A stretch of DNA of 64,000 nt from contig CM055273.1 in the NCBI GenBank assembly GCA_029237695.1, positions 61,927,968-61,991,967 of the forward strand, in the 5' to 3' direction. Source of the DNA: Conchocele bisecta. Taxonomy: Eukaryota; Mollusca; Bivalvia; Lucinida; Thyasiridae. Positions within the stretch are counted from its first letter, which is position 1, and each line of letters starts with the position of its first letter. The position numbers and the translations under genes are program-made. Positions 33,479 to 44,489 of the stretch are shown here, piece after piece. The notes under the pieces are model-generated. The model had not been told where the DNA came from. It saw nothing but the letters and a program-made list of their open reading frames with translations, and searched no databases.

Positions 33479-35960
33479 GTTCTATGTGATATAACTTCGG
33501 CAAATTTATTTATCTTTTTTTTTTTCATTTTATTTGCCGTTGTTATATCATTGAGCGTCAATTTACGGGCGCAAAATCCCGACCTGATTTCATGGCGGGT
33601 TTTCTAAAGCAGATTTCTCTCATTTAAAAGTATTGCATCACAAACATTTCATGGAATCTGATTAGGTAACTGATTAATAAGTTCTATTACAGTTTACCTT
33701 TATGAATTTGCAGCATATATTTCTTTTAAAAGCGTCAAATATATGGAGACGGTCAACAACATTCTGAAATTGCGTCAAACGGATTACAAAATGACACACG
33801 TGATTGATATGGTGTATGTATGGTGTAGAATGTTTATAATTTTTTAAACGAAACGAAATATATTATTCAACTGATATCGCGAACTGACTGATGCTTACGT
33901 TTAACGGCCGCACCGACTCAATTGCAAACAGTATCACGAAACATTTATTCTATACAACACCTCCCAATCTCTCCCAATCTCTCTCTCTTTCACACATAAT
34001 TTCTATAATACAACTCTCTCTCTCCCTCTGTCCATACTGTCTATAATACAAGTTGCTATCTCACACTCTCCATACTCTAAGGTACTGGTCACCTGTGTAT
34101 ACCGACATGTGAAGTACACACACAGTTGTACTCCTACACAATATATAAGATGCAAAGAAATTTAGAAGGTAAACCTCTCCCCATTTCTGGGTTGGAGACC
34201 GGCAAGGTATATATCAACACATGTTCCCGTCGACGTAATTCAATAAACGGATACATATGTTGCTAAATTATACCAAGAAAGGGTTAGTTTCCTTTTTTTG
34301 TAAAAATGGTATTAATGAGCACCAATCGTGATCGGTACACATTGATACCAGGCCGAAAGTTCCGAAAGACAAAAATATATTTATTTATTTATTTAATTTT
34401 AACAGTATACCCACAGCAATGCATATGATTATTACTTAATAAAAAAGTATATCTGGTATTTGTTTTTACTGTTAATGCTGAGATGGATATAATTTCAAAA
34501 CCATAAATAACACTATGGCTATGAAATGTTTTTGTTTTGTTTTTAAATTATTCAACATATAGCACAGTTTTGGACGGAAACTGAAATTTATATTAACGGT
34601 TTAAATATATATATGTTGCATTGCTGTAGGTAACTTTTTGTACTTTTCACATAGGGTACCTATGTATTGGAATCGCCTCGGACAGTTAGCCACGCCCAAG
34701 ACCCCCCTCGATGGGATGGTCCGTAGTGATATATTGGAGTAACCATAACAACAAAATGCATTGTGTTACTCAACGTTTAACTGCCATTAGCAACCCCTAA
34801 TTGAAAATAATATTATGAAAAACTACTTGCACTGCACAATATCAATAACGCATGTTCTACGTACAAAAATACGTCGGATTATTTTGTTGTGCGTGATTGT
34901 GATGTTGTGCCCCCATTTGCGGCACAAATCGTGCGATCATCGCTAAATTTAGTAACAGGCTATAGTTTTCGGCAGAGTTAACTCCCCTCCGAATACTCTC
35001 CGAAACACACGACGCGTTTAACACACAAACAATATCAAGTTTGACCTTCAGACAGTCTATTTTTAAACTCACCCGACACCTGTGCGAAACAAAACTCGCA
35101 CGTGGGTCTAACTGATGTTAAACCTCATTCTATCGATGGATTTACAGCGGATTTTAGTGACATTCCCGAATTCGGCCTGATTGACATTTGTCTATGGTGG
35201 CCAATACACGCCAACATGAGTGTCAATTCTACGTTCAGGGAAGGGGGTCAATAAGTCAGTATTTAAAGTGATAAATTAATTACAGTCAGGGAACAAATTA
35301 ATGACAGTATAACACATCCAGCGTAGATTAATACCCACATTAATGCAAGTACTGAAAATACAAGTTTGGGCTTCCATACATTGAACATTTTGTCAGCGGT
35401 TTCCCCAATGACGTCATTTGTATGTTTTAATATACTCGATCCGGGGCCAACTATTTCATTCTCAAAACAGAAGTAAACATGGCGATGTCAAAGTAATGCA
35501 GACACTTTAACAAAAATCCTGCTACAACATTGTTTTGTACCGACAAGGCATTTTCAGGCGCGACACCGCTTCCGATGCGGAATTCTTGTAACTATTGCCC
35601 TTCAATCAGTTTTCAATATATCTATAATGATCATAGATATCTGGAATCTGTATTTATACTTGAATTGATGATGTCTTGTATATTTGTTACCGTATCTTTC
35701 TGATGCATAATCTGTAATGTTGTTGAATGTTTTGGTACATACTGTAGCAGTGCATACTGTACTTGTGCCATATCAACAGTTTACCCCTTAACCATTTAAG
35801 CGCTGAAAAAGAAAATTGCCGTCTGCTCATTTTGTATATTTTAATCTCTTTAAAAACCTGTTTTGGCAGCGCAGTAGAATCGTCTCAGTATGTTTTTGAG
35901 GAGAAAATATAAAAATATTTAAAACAGCACACGACAATTGTCGTTTCCAGCGCTTTAAAG
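33479..35960. other. Intron 3 sequence, mostly unrecognised
   Basis: Contains a CT-rich microsatellite at about 33960-34030 (CAATCTCTCCCAATCTCTC). The rest shows no repeat family or protein similarity that I recognise. Confidence 0.4.
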
Positions 35961-36462
35961 GTACATGCCCACTCAGTAAGCCCAAAATGTCATTTATAGG
36001 AATTAAATAAGTGTATAACTGTGTCACTATTCCACGAGTTATAAACGTTACGAGTGCCCGCTATACAGATATAATCATTTAGTAATATTTATTTTACTGA
36101 TAGTGACACGCGGTGGTATCAGGCTATTTTCATATGCAAATGAGGCATGATATTTTTTAATTATTTATACAAAAGAAATGATGCGTCACCTGAAAAAATA
36201 ATATTTTCGACAGATTTTAAAGTATGATCATTGCACATCATACAATAAATACAGAGATTAAATAGTAAGGTCCGTTAACATGTTAAGCAATCACGGTTAT
36301 CGCCCCTGATATCAGTGTGTAAATTTACGTCTGATATAAAATGTATAATAATGCCAATCAGTACGTGGGATAATGGCGCATGAATGTTTATTTTGCCAGG
36401 AAATGTCTCAGATGATGTCTCTGATGTAAAGAACATTTTGTACCTACTGAGTGGGCATGTAC
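35961..36462. mobile_element. DNA element with short TIR, family M (copy 2)
   Basis: 502 bp, GTACATGCCCACTCAGTA to TACTGAGTGGGCATGTAC, in opposite orientation to the copy at 8991. TTAAAG on the left and CTTTAA on the right extend the inverted ends. No open frame. Confidence 0.85.
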
Positions 36463-37727
36463 CTTTAAGGGTTAATGCAACTGCAACACCAAAAATCAAT
36501 CAATCAATCTAGTTTAATCTTGTAGTAACCTATGTTCAGTACTTTCAGTACTTTGATTATTCATACATTCTGTTAGGCGTCATGAAATATATATTTAACC
36601 AACATGTTACCAAACTTACTTATTTTCCATTTTGTAAAGTAGCAATGCTATACTATTGACCAAATAATACATGATTTTCTAGATATTTTCTTCAATGCGG
36701 TGTGCCGAATCATGTGGTCTTACCAATCACAATGTGCTGTGAACACTCATGTGAACAGTATTGCCCACACCTGAAAGTCAGACAGTTCGTAAATGAGTGA
36801 TGACGAAACATTCAGACAAGCAAGAAACTTAATATGGAGACACACCATAATAACTTCTTCACACCCATAGGAAGGAATCACAATAATAACATTTAATATT
36901 ATACTCTATAAACAAAATTCAGCAAATTACCTTCATGACTACATAACGGCGTTGCTAAAACCAGCTATATGTATGTATGTTAGGTATGTATATTATATTT
37001 TATATATCTGATGAAAGCTATTGGCCGGAAATTTGTTCATATAGTATAGATTTGAAAATGGCACATAATATAGTTATAATTGAAGAAAATATCATGAACA
37101 TCCTGGAAGAAAAAGAGTATACACTGTAACAATTAAAACAAATGCGCCGTGTAAACAATTTGTTCCCACTTTGAAAATGTTGTTGTTATTCTCATAATGT
37201 TTTGCTCGTTATAAAATGAGTATAAAATCGTTTCGTTAAATACTTGCTGTTTCCATTTTCAAGTCATCCAAAATGGACGGAAATATTTCACACATTTGAT
37301 ATTTCCAGTTTTAAAATCGTCATTAGATCAGATACCTTCCTTTTACAATAAATTGAACAATGCCATAACGTTTGTATTGTAAGTTTTTATGATTTGATAA
37401 TAGTATTCCACACGGAACTACGATATTTTGAAATTGTAGATATATTTGTTTTGCACCCGTAAAGTTTAGCTTAATTTCATAACCTTGCAACAACAGCTAT
37501 CAGAATAAACAAGTTGCAAGGATTATGCCATGTAGAACTACATGGTTGCACAATGAACAGTCCGCACGTGCTTCTATTGTGGTGTATTCAATTACAACAC
37601 TTTGTGGGACTCTTTTTATTGTAACTGTCTCAAATAATAAAGCAAATGGCAAACAATTACATTCCAAATTGTCAAACACATTTTTGGCTAAATCTCATAT
37701 GCAATAAGGCACATTATATTGTATCAT
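36463..37727. other. Intron 3 sequence, nothing recognised
   Basis: AT-rich, with no repeat family, tandem array or coding similarity recognised. Confidence 0.4.
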
Positions 37728-37970
37728 TAACCCTTTCAACCAAGTAACTGGAATGGACTGTGATGTTACTTTTTCAACCAATCCAATGGTCAGAAAATGG
37801 TTTTCAGACTAGTCCATTTATGACAAGGGGGTGTTTTTGTTCTCAAATATATGAAAATTACTTGCAAAAAGTACAGATCCTGATGAGACGGCTCGTCACG
37901 AGCCGGCTCATCTGGATCTACACTTTTTGCCAATACCACTATTACAGGCCTGTGGGGTTGAAAGGGTTAA
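37728..37970. mobile_element. Foldback MITE, family J (copy 2)
   Basis: Best copy of this family: TTAACCCTTTCAAC to GTTGAAAGGGTTAA, 243 bp, with the hairpin GAGACGGCTCGTCACGAGCC at its centre. Confidence 0.85.
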
Positions 37971-38070
37971 ATAAGGGTCTGTACAACTAATGGTATCAAA
38001 TTGCATCCTTAATTTGCTACTTCAGAATGGATCTACATGTATTGACGTAAATATTGGAGCACTATTTTGT

Positions 38071-38271
38071 TCTGGGAAATCATATGAGACACGCCACGTG
38101 GTAAAATACCTTCGGACATTTGCGTAATTTCATGAAATATTTTTATAACATTTACAATTTTTCCATAAATGACGTCAAACGTTGACACAAATTTCAGAGT
38201 ACATGCGGAATTGTACTTCATTAAATTACCCAGATGCCCGAAGGTACAAAATCACATGGCGTATCTCATAT
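38071..38271. mobile_element. Foldback element, about 200 bp
   Basis: TATGAGACACGCCACGTGG and CACATGGCGTATCTCATA are inverted ends; CCTTCGGACATTTG pairs with AGATGCCCGAAGG. Related sequence (TATGAGACAAGTGATGTGAT, ATGACGTTGAAAGTTGACA) lies at 9878-10018. Confidence 0.75.
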
Positions 38272-38830
38272 ATTATGTACGAATGGTGTGGGAATATTTA
38301 CGGACATTACGGTACACTATTGACAATGTTTAGCATTTGGGTTATATTGTTACATGTCCTTGCTGGTACGACTACGTACATTTATATTCAGCATTTATAA
38401 TTTACTTTAGGTATTACACCATCTGTAACTTCTCACGGACAATTAAAACACACAAGTAAGAAACTATAGCAAACGAGTTTACATTTCGGCCCCATATCGA
38501 GAAAATGGACTTACATGTAATGGACCTACATATCTTCATATGACTTATTTCGTATCGTTGTACGCAGCTGGAAAACGTGCACGCATCATACCGTACATAC
38601 GGTTCGTACAGAACAAATAGGCCTCCGGCTGAGAAAGAAATATGAACATTACATTATTTGGGCCGTGGCCTTGCAATATTTGGCAGGAATTGGATATATA
38701 GTACCTTCTAACACTAAATCAGTATTATTAGATTCAAATCGTTGTGTTGGTGCCATTCATAGCGAACATCGTATGCCCTGATCAGACTGCGCGCATGGCT
38801 GATTTGGGGTTACGCTGGTTGCATTTGCAT

Positions 38831-39097
38831 ATATAGAGAATAGTAGGTTAGTGCCGTGAATGGGAAAAAATATCTGGCAAGGCTCAGGAAACGGGATGGG
38901 CGAGGCTATGCCGAGTCCATCCAGTTTCCGTGCCGCGCCAGATATTTTTTCCCATTCACGGCACTAACCTACTATTCTATTTATCCCGTCAACACCTAAA
39001 AATTGCTATAAAATGCAAAAATTGTATTGACTGGATATCAAAAATGTTTCACGGCACCGTGTTTCACGGCACATACGCACTGTGTTGACGGGATAAA
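38831..39097. mobile_element. Double-hairpin element, family B
   Basis: Complete, TATAGAGAATAGTAGGTTAG to GTGTTGACGGGATAAAT. Very close to the copy at 22452. Confidence 0.85.
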
Positions 39098-39149
39098 TCG
39101 TAATGTCCCTTTTCTCAGCCGGTGGCCCATTTGAAATACTTCGAAGTAA

Positions 39150-39326
39150 TTTGAGATAGTTCAGACTAGTCCATTTATGAAAAGGGAGTGTTTTTTGTTC
39201 TAAAAAATATGAAAATTACTTGCAAAAAGTGCAGATCCTGATGAGATGGCTCGTCATGAACCGGCTTATCTGGATCTACACTGTTTGCCAATACCACTAT
39301 ACATGCCTGTGGGGTTGAAAGGGTTA
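39150..39326. mobile_element. Foldback MITE, family J (copy 3, left-truncated)
   Basis: Starts within the family at CAGACTAGTCCATTTATG and ends GGTTGAAAGGGTTAA, ten bases before the stop of the minus-strand coding relic. Confidence 0.8.
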
Positions 39327-39335
39327 ATTCAGGAG

Positions 39336-39814
39336 TCATTCATTTTCAATCAGGTCTTCAGATATGTTATCTACTGGTAGTTCCTGCCAAAATGCCCTTC
39401 GGTTACTTGGCATAAGTGGACAGAGATTCCTGATAATGGCATTTGTTTTACTTTCTGGGATGCCTCGCGGACATCTCACGGCAGAAGGTGTTTCCCCTTT
39501 CAATAGTTTGGCAGCTATTTTCTTCTTCAGAAACTCACCACTCTGAAATTCATCTTCATTGATTGAATTCTTCCAATGCATAAGCAATGAACCCTTTCTA
39601 AACTAAACACAACAACCTGCACATTGCTCAGAAGAGGTTTATTTGTGAATTTTACTGCACTCATTCCATTTTCCCACAACCGAAAATCGCCATACTCCAT
39701 TTCAGCCACTTTGCCAGACTTCTTCACAACATCTTTGAAATCCTCAAAATCATAGGTGTTAGTTTTGGCACGGATGCCCCTTTCTACTTGTGCATGAAAT
39801 GCGTCGGCGGCCAT
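39336..39814 (-). pseudogene. Unidentified coding relic, probably mobile-element derived
   Basis: Two overlapping minus-strand frames, 39527-39814 (95 codons, DFEDFKDVVKKSGKVAEMEY) and 39336-39587 (83 codons, RNLCPLMPSNRRAFWQELP), read as one protein broken by a single frameshift near 39590. The composition is that of a real protein: charged, amphipathic, with a conserved-looking NLCPLMPSNRRAFW motif. I recall similar C-terminal motifs in multicopy hypothetical proteins of invertebrates but cannot name the family. No upstream part of the protein was seen, so it is a 5'-truncated fragment. Confidence 0.5.
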
Positions 39815-40322
39815 GAACGTATGACCCTTCTCGAAGTATTTTAGTCGATTACAACTTTAATATTCATGTAAAATGCTAATAACTGGTTTGAGAGGCAGTC
39901 AGCGATTGGTAGCATGTGCAATAACCATGCTAACGCGCGTTCTTATACTAGGTCCGTTTCATGCTTCCTTTTGCCATTGTAGTTTCCTTTTGCCATTGTA
40001 ATACCTGCGAAAACCGATACTTACTTCTTTTTTGCCACTGCAATATGTCGCTATTGGTGGCATGTACAGCGCCATGGCTCTTTGTTAACATATGTAACAT
40101 ACTTCCTTTTATTGTATACCTACCCATGAAATACATAGTTATGCGATGTAAATAAAAGTAATATGTTCTCATCGATGAAATAAACAACTTCCGGTGAAAA
40201 TACTACTACTTCCGCTATCTATATTCATAACGCGCACCTGAAAGAAAACAGCGCAAAAAGGCTGCAAATACACATTCATTACCGTATACAGTCTAAAAAA
40301 AACTGCTATGGAGCGATATATA

Positions 40323-40495
40323 ATAAATAGAATATTCATATTTTTATAACGAATATGACATATATGTACGAATATGACATATATGTTCATCGAGTGGTGT
40401 GAAATGTCTAACGGCACTCGTGAAATATGGAAATTTCACACCACTCGATGAACATATATGTCATATTCGTCGCAAAAATATGAATATCCTCTATA
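40323..40495. mobile_element. Foldback element, 170 bp
   Basis: TATTCATATTTTTATAACGA and TCGTCGCAAAAATATGAATA are the outer arms; ATGTTCATCGAGTGGTGTGA and its complement form the inner arms. ACGAATATGACATATATG is repeated in the left arm. Confidence 0.85.
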
Positions 40496-40680
40496 TGTTC
40501 CCCTGATAAGATCTGAGAATTTTGACCAAGTTGTTACTTACCCCCTTTTGTCACTGGACGGCATAGTTTACAAAATGTGGACATACATGCTATGGGTTAG
40601 ATTATGTACTTTTAATGCTCATATAGTTTAATGTGTCGAATTGTAGCCCAGATAACCATATCGTAGGCAACTCTTGTAGC

Positions 40681-40834
40681 TAGTGTGGATCGTCAGCGAT
40701 ATCATGGGTATATACCCCGATTGGGTTTGTACTGTGTGTGGGTATATATATATAGTCACGTGTTCTCCCTTACAGGCATATAGCAGGGTCTATACGGCTC
40801 AACTCACGTGTGGATCATCAACGGTATATACTCC
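40681..40834 (+). repeat. Upstream degenerate copies of exon 4 start
   Basis: Two partial units. The first (40681-40730) matches exon sequence only. The second has AGTCACGTGTTCTCCCTTACAG followed by GCATATAGCAGGGTCTATAC. The second keeps the acceptor but has lost one base (AAGCAG to AGCAG), shifting the reading frame. Confidence 0.8.
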
Positions 40835-40838
40835 AACT

Positions 40839-41542
40839 GTATGGAAGCCAAATCTACATAAACTCAAATAATTAATGCTAGCTTCAAATAATTAGTGCTC
40901 TCTCTAATTCTATTAGTGCTCTCTCAATTTCAATTAGTGATCTCTCTAATTCAATTTGTGCTCTCTCTAATTCAATTTGTGCTCTCTCAAATTCAATGTG
41001 TACTCTCTTTAATTCAATTAGCGCTAGCTGTAATGATAATTAATAGAGCGAGCACAAATTGAATTAGAGAGAGCACACATTTGAATTAGAGAGAGCACAA
41101 ATTCAATTAGAGAGAGCACAAATTCAATTAGAGAGAGCACTAATTGAATTAGAGAGATCTCTAATTGAATTAGAGAGAGCATTAATTGAATTCGTGCTAG
41201 CTCTATATTATTTGCAGAGAGCTCAAAAACACATACATTTAATGCTCTCTCTAATTCAATTAGTGCTCTCTCAAATTCAATTAGTGCTCTCTCTAATTCG
41301 TGCTCTCTCAAATTCAATTAATGATATCTCAAATTCAATTAGTGCTCTCTCAAATTTAATTCATGCTCTCTCTATTAATGAAATTGAATTAGAGAGAGCT
41401 CAAATTTAATTAGAGAGAGCACAAATTGAATTAGAGAGATCACTAATTGAAATTGCGAGAGCACTAATAGAATTAGAGAGAGCACTAATTATTTGAAGCT
41501 AGCATTAATTATTTCAGTTTATGTAGATTTGGCGTTCCATAC
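40839..41542. mobile_element. GTATGGAA-ended element carrying a GAGAGAGCACTAATT array
   Basis: 704 bp, bounded by GTATGGAAG...TTCCATAC and a 4-bp AACT duplication (40835-40838, 41543-41546). Inside are four blocks of about 20-bp units based on AATTAGAGAGAGCAC: left block in one orientation (to 41030), inverted (41040-41195), direct (41235-41375), inverted (41385-41490). The whole is a palindrome of arrays. Subterminal CCAAATCTACATAAACT is also inverted. It has no coding capacity and interrupts the tandem exon 4 copies. Confidence 0.85.
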
Positions 41543-41560
41543 AACTGGGTGTGTACTGTG

Positions 41561-41600
<40 letters not shown>

Positions 41601-41605
<5 letters not shown>

Positions 41606-41700
41606 CTAGTCACGTGTTCTCCCTTACAGGCATATAAGAAGGGTCTATACGGCTCCACTCACGTGTGGATCGTCAACGGTATATACCCCAACTGAGTGTC
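41601..41700 (+). repeat. Tandem pseudo-exon 4 with intact acceptor
   Basis: About 110 bp duplicated immediately upstream of exon 4. CACGTGTTCTCCCTTACAG is followed at 41630 by an exon start encoding AYKKGLYGSTHVWIVNGIYP then N and a TGA stop, where the real exon has TGG. A (TG)n tract lies just 5'. Confidence 0.9.
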
Positions 41701-41739
41701 GGTGGGTATATATATCTAGTCACGTGTTCTCCCTTACAG

Positions 41740-41931
41740 GCATATAAGCAGGGTCTATACGGCTCCACTCACGTGTGGATCATCAACGGTATATACCCCA
41801 ACTGGGTGCAGAACGCCAACTACGACGCCATCAGCTGTACGCCGGCGGAGCTGAACAGGGCCAGCGACGGACACTTCACCCTCAACTTCGTCAAACTGAG
41901 CATTGAAAATGATCGCACAATCTCCGGCATG
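41740..41931 (+). CDS. GABA-B-type receptor, exon 4
   Basis: A 192-bp exon, phase 0/0, acceptor TTCTCCCTTACAG, donor GTGCGT. It encodes 64 residues starting AYKQGLYGSTHVWIINGIYP and ending DRTISGM. It matches the GABA-B1 segment from VYKERLFG through the WF(L/I)xGWY loop to the TRSISNM end. The GWY loop here is GIY, so the Trp that packs on GABA in GB1 is absent. SCTPAELNRASDGHF corresponds to the NCTVDEMTEAVEGH helix. Three partial copies of its 5' edge lie upstream, and the nearest keeps a usable acceptor, so alternative splicing could create an early stop. Confidence 0.92.
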
Positions 41932-42209
41932 GTGCGTACGTTGCATTACTATACTATATGAAAAGTTGTATGTTTTGGCTCCTAGTCCGCCTAATGAGGT
42001 CTGAGAGTATATGATTCCTAAATAAAGTGTTGTTTTGCACATTCTGCTCTCGTTTAGTGGTACGGTTAATAGACATTGCTTGTATGAATTAATTTACACG
42101 ACGAAGCTGGTATATTCATAGTTGCGAACAGTAACGTTTCGAATCTATTCCCTTAAATTCCAAACCTAAATCTATAATTTAACCATTTCAACCGGATATA
42201 ATGGTAATT

Positions 42210-42714
42210 CTATGTAAGCGTCCTGGTGTCAATTCAAAAAATATGCTTGTAACCTAATTAGGATATCTCCTACTCAGGAGAAATTAAGTCCTAATTAGGA
42301 AATAGCAATTCCTAATTAGGAGATATTATCTCACAAGTATGACTTATTATCTCCTAATTAGGATGTGTTGTCTCCTAATTAGGACTTATTATCTCCTAAT
42401 TAGGAGTTAGTATCTAATAATTAGGACTTACTATCTGATAATTAGGAGTTAGTATCTCTTCTTAATTAGGAGTTAGTATCTACTAATTAGGAGATACAAC
42501 TTTCTTTAGCATTTACAGAGATAGTAAGTCCTAATTAGGAGATAGTAAGTCCTAATTAGGCGATACTAACTTCTAATTAGGAGATAATAAGTCATTATTA
42601 GGATATAGTAAGTCCTAATTAGGAGATACTAACTCCTCATTATGAGATACTATCTCCTAATTAGGAGTTAGGAGATAAAAATATTTTAGCATTGGCACCA
42701 GGACGTTTCCATAC
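42210..42714. mobile_element. GTATGGAA-ended element carrying a TCCTAATTAGGA array
   Basis: 505 bp with ends (C)TATGTAAGCGTCCTGGTG and CACCAGGACGTTTCCATAC and a 4-bp AATT duplication (42206-42209, 42715-42718). The interior has roughly twenty units of about 20 bp centred on CTAATTAG, each itself palindromic. A gap with TTTAGCATTTACAGAG divides two blocks. The end sequence and duplication length match the element at 40839, so they are the same family with different cargo arrays. It ends 53 bp before exon 5. Confidence 0.85.
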
Positions 42715-42767
42715 AATTCCTCTGTACAAGATCATACTGTCACATTATCCAGTTTCATTTTATTTAG

Positions 42768-42995
42768 ACTCCCAATGAAGTGCACGCTGTTCTGGCTGCG
42801 GAGATTAAGGAGACCTCCTACATACTCTCCTCGTATTTTGGATACGTGTTCGACACGGCCTGGGCCCTGGCATTGGCCCTGAACAATAGCCTGGCTCACT
42901 TGGACGAGTCAGAGTTCGATAACTACACATACAGCCCCTACTTTCTGAACGCTATAACGTCCGGGATGCAAGACGTCATGTTTTCCGGTATATCG
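42768..42995 (+). CDS. GABA-B-type receptor, exon 5
   Basis: A 228-bp exon, phase 0/0, acceptor CATTTTATTTAG, donor GTATGT. It encodes 76 residues, TPNEVHAVLAAEIKE through FGYVFDTAWALALALNNS to MQDVMFSGIS. The (F/Y)DxxWALALALN helix is a strong GABA-B1-like signature. SGIS is followed in the next exon by GPVAFD, as EGVS is by GHVVFD in GABA-B1. A YxxFNYNN-like stretch appears as EFDNYTYSPYF. Where GB1 has an acidic residue in EAPLAYD that binds the amino group of GABA, the aligned position here is not acidic. Confidence 0.93.
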
Positions 42996-43008
42996 GTATG
43001 TATGCACC

Positions 43009-43092
43009 ATATCGATGGTCTAGTAACATAAGGTCGTAAGTGCTATGCTAAAGCATAGCACTTACGACCTTATGTTACTAGACCATCGATAT
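43009..43092. repeat. 84-bp palindrome (copy 2)
   Basis: Perfect inverted repeat starting ATATCGATGGTCTAGTAACA, 13 bp after the exon 5 donor. Same length as the copy at 10969. One stem pair differs (G-C here, C-G there) so pairing is kept. Confidence 0.92.
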
Positions 43093-43436
43093 GTGCACTA
43101 TAGACCCCCGCCACCAACCCCCACTGTACACCCACCCCAGTGTAACACCAGTTAAATGCCAGGTTGAGTAATTTACCATAGTTTGAATATTACTCATTGA
43201 TTATCAATTATCAATGTTAATTTATTTTAGTAATCTTTGGACCCTGTCTCGTCGTGGCGCACTGCCTGCCTACATGAGCTTTATAGACTTCACATTGTTT
43301 AGTATTTATCATACATGCCTTTAGACGTGTTTTGGTTACAAATTCACCATTTGTCCAAAGACGTGCCTATGGTTACCAATGCACAATTTGTCCAAAATTT
43401 AAGAAAAATATTTATTTTTAGAAAATTGTAATTTTT

Positions 43437-43519
43437 TACCGCTTCGTCCAGTATTCCCGCGACTTTTCCTAGTTTATACCCCGATAAATTCCACAAAAAG
43501 GCCATTCATTCCTATAACA
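43437..43519. mobile_element. Family C fragment
   Basis: Right arm only: GTCCAGTATTCCCGCGACTT to AAAGGCCATTCATTCC. Confidence 0.75.
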
Positions 43520-44339
43520 ATTTACGACACCTCCCGCGAATTGTATGTATAAGAATAAAGGCGAGAAACAGGGCTTCTACCTGCGAACATTTTAACAAAT
43601 AAAACCATTATATTTTAACCGATAACAATAAAACTGGTCCCAAACAATTTTTTGTTGAGATTAATGTATTTGACCTGAACCACTAATTCAAGTGAAACAT
43701 TTATATATCCTCTGACAAACGTCAAATATTCTCGAGCTTACTTAAATTACCGAGTTATTTTACATAGCCGAGTTAGCGCGACGTTCATTGACTAACACAC
43801 ATGTGTCATCCAACAATATCGTGACGGTAAATGTCGTAGTGGATAAAGTTATCCGACTATTTTGACACATCGCGGGAAAATGACGCATCGAAATAATTTA
43901 AGTACACGTTTCGTTATCCAATAAAATGGTGCGTTACGAAATCGCCACACGTGGGCAGAGTGCTCGCTAGAAAATCACGCAAATGTATGGCTTTTAAAAA
44001 ACTTTGGATATTTTGAGATAATTGGCAATGTATGTCGTGTGTAATATTTGAGCATTAGTGGTTCCACAAAATTATGCAAATAACCCAAAAACAACAAAAT
44101 TCACCCAAATCCACCAAAATACCCATATGACACCAAATTAATGACCATCTGTTCAAATACCTGTGTACTCGTACAGTAGATGCACGTCAAATATGAATTA
44201 TTTGAATGAATATCTGCAGAAAACTGAAAAAAAGGTGAAAGTGAAAGTGGTTGGGTTTAACGTCCTATCATCAGCTAAGGACCACAGTTTAAAGTTTCAT
44301 CCGACATACAAGTGGGATGGAAATACTAAGCATTGTGCA
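43520..44339. other. Intron 5 sequence, nothing recognised
   Basis: No exon-like or repeat-family sequence was recognised. A tandem-like AAAGGTGAAAGTGAAAGTGG occurs near 44233. Confidence 0.4.
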
Positions 44340-44460
44340 CACCTATGGCGTGGCACGGAAACGGGATGTGCTCGGCAGATCCTCGCCCATCCCGTTTACT
44401 AAGCCTTGCCAGATATTTTTTCCCACTCATGGCAATAACCTACTATTCTCTATTTATCTG
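44340..44460. mobile_element. Family B fragment
   Basis: GGCGTGGCACGGAAACGGGA to AACCTACTATTCTCTATTTA, one arm of the first hairpin in inverted orientation. Confidence 0.7.
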
Positions 44461-44489
44461 GTAAATTTCTATGCATTGAACAAATACAC

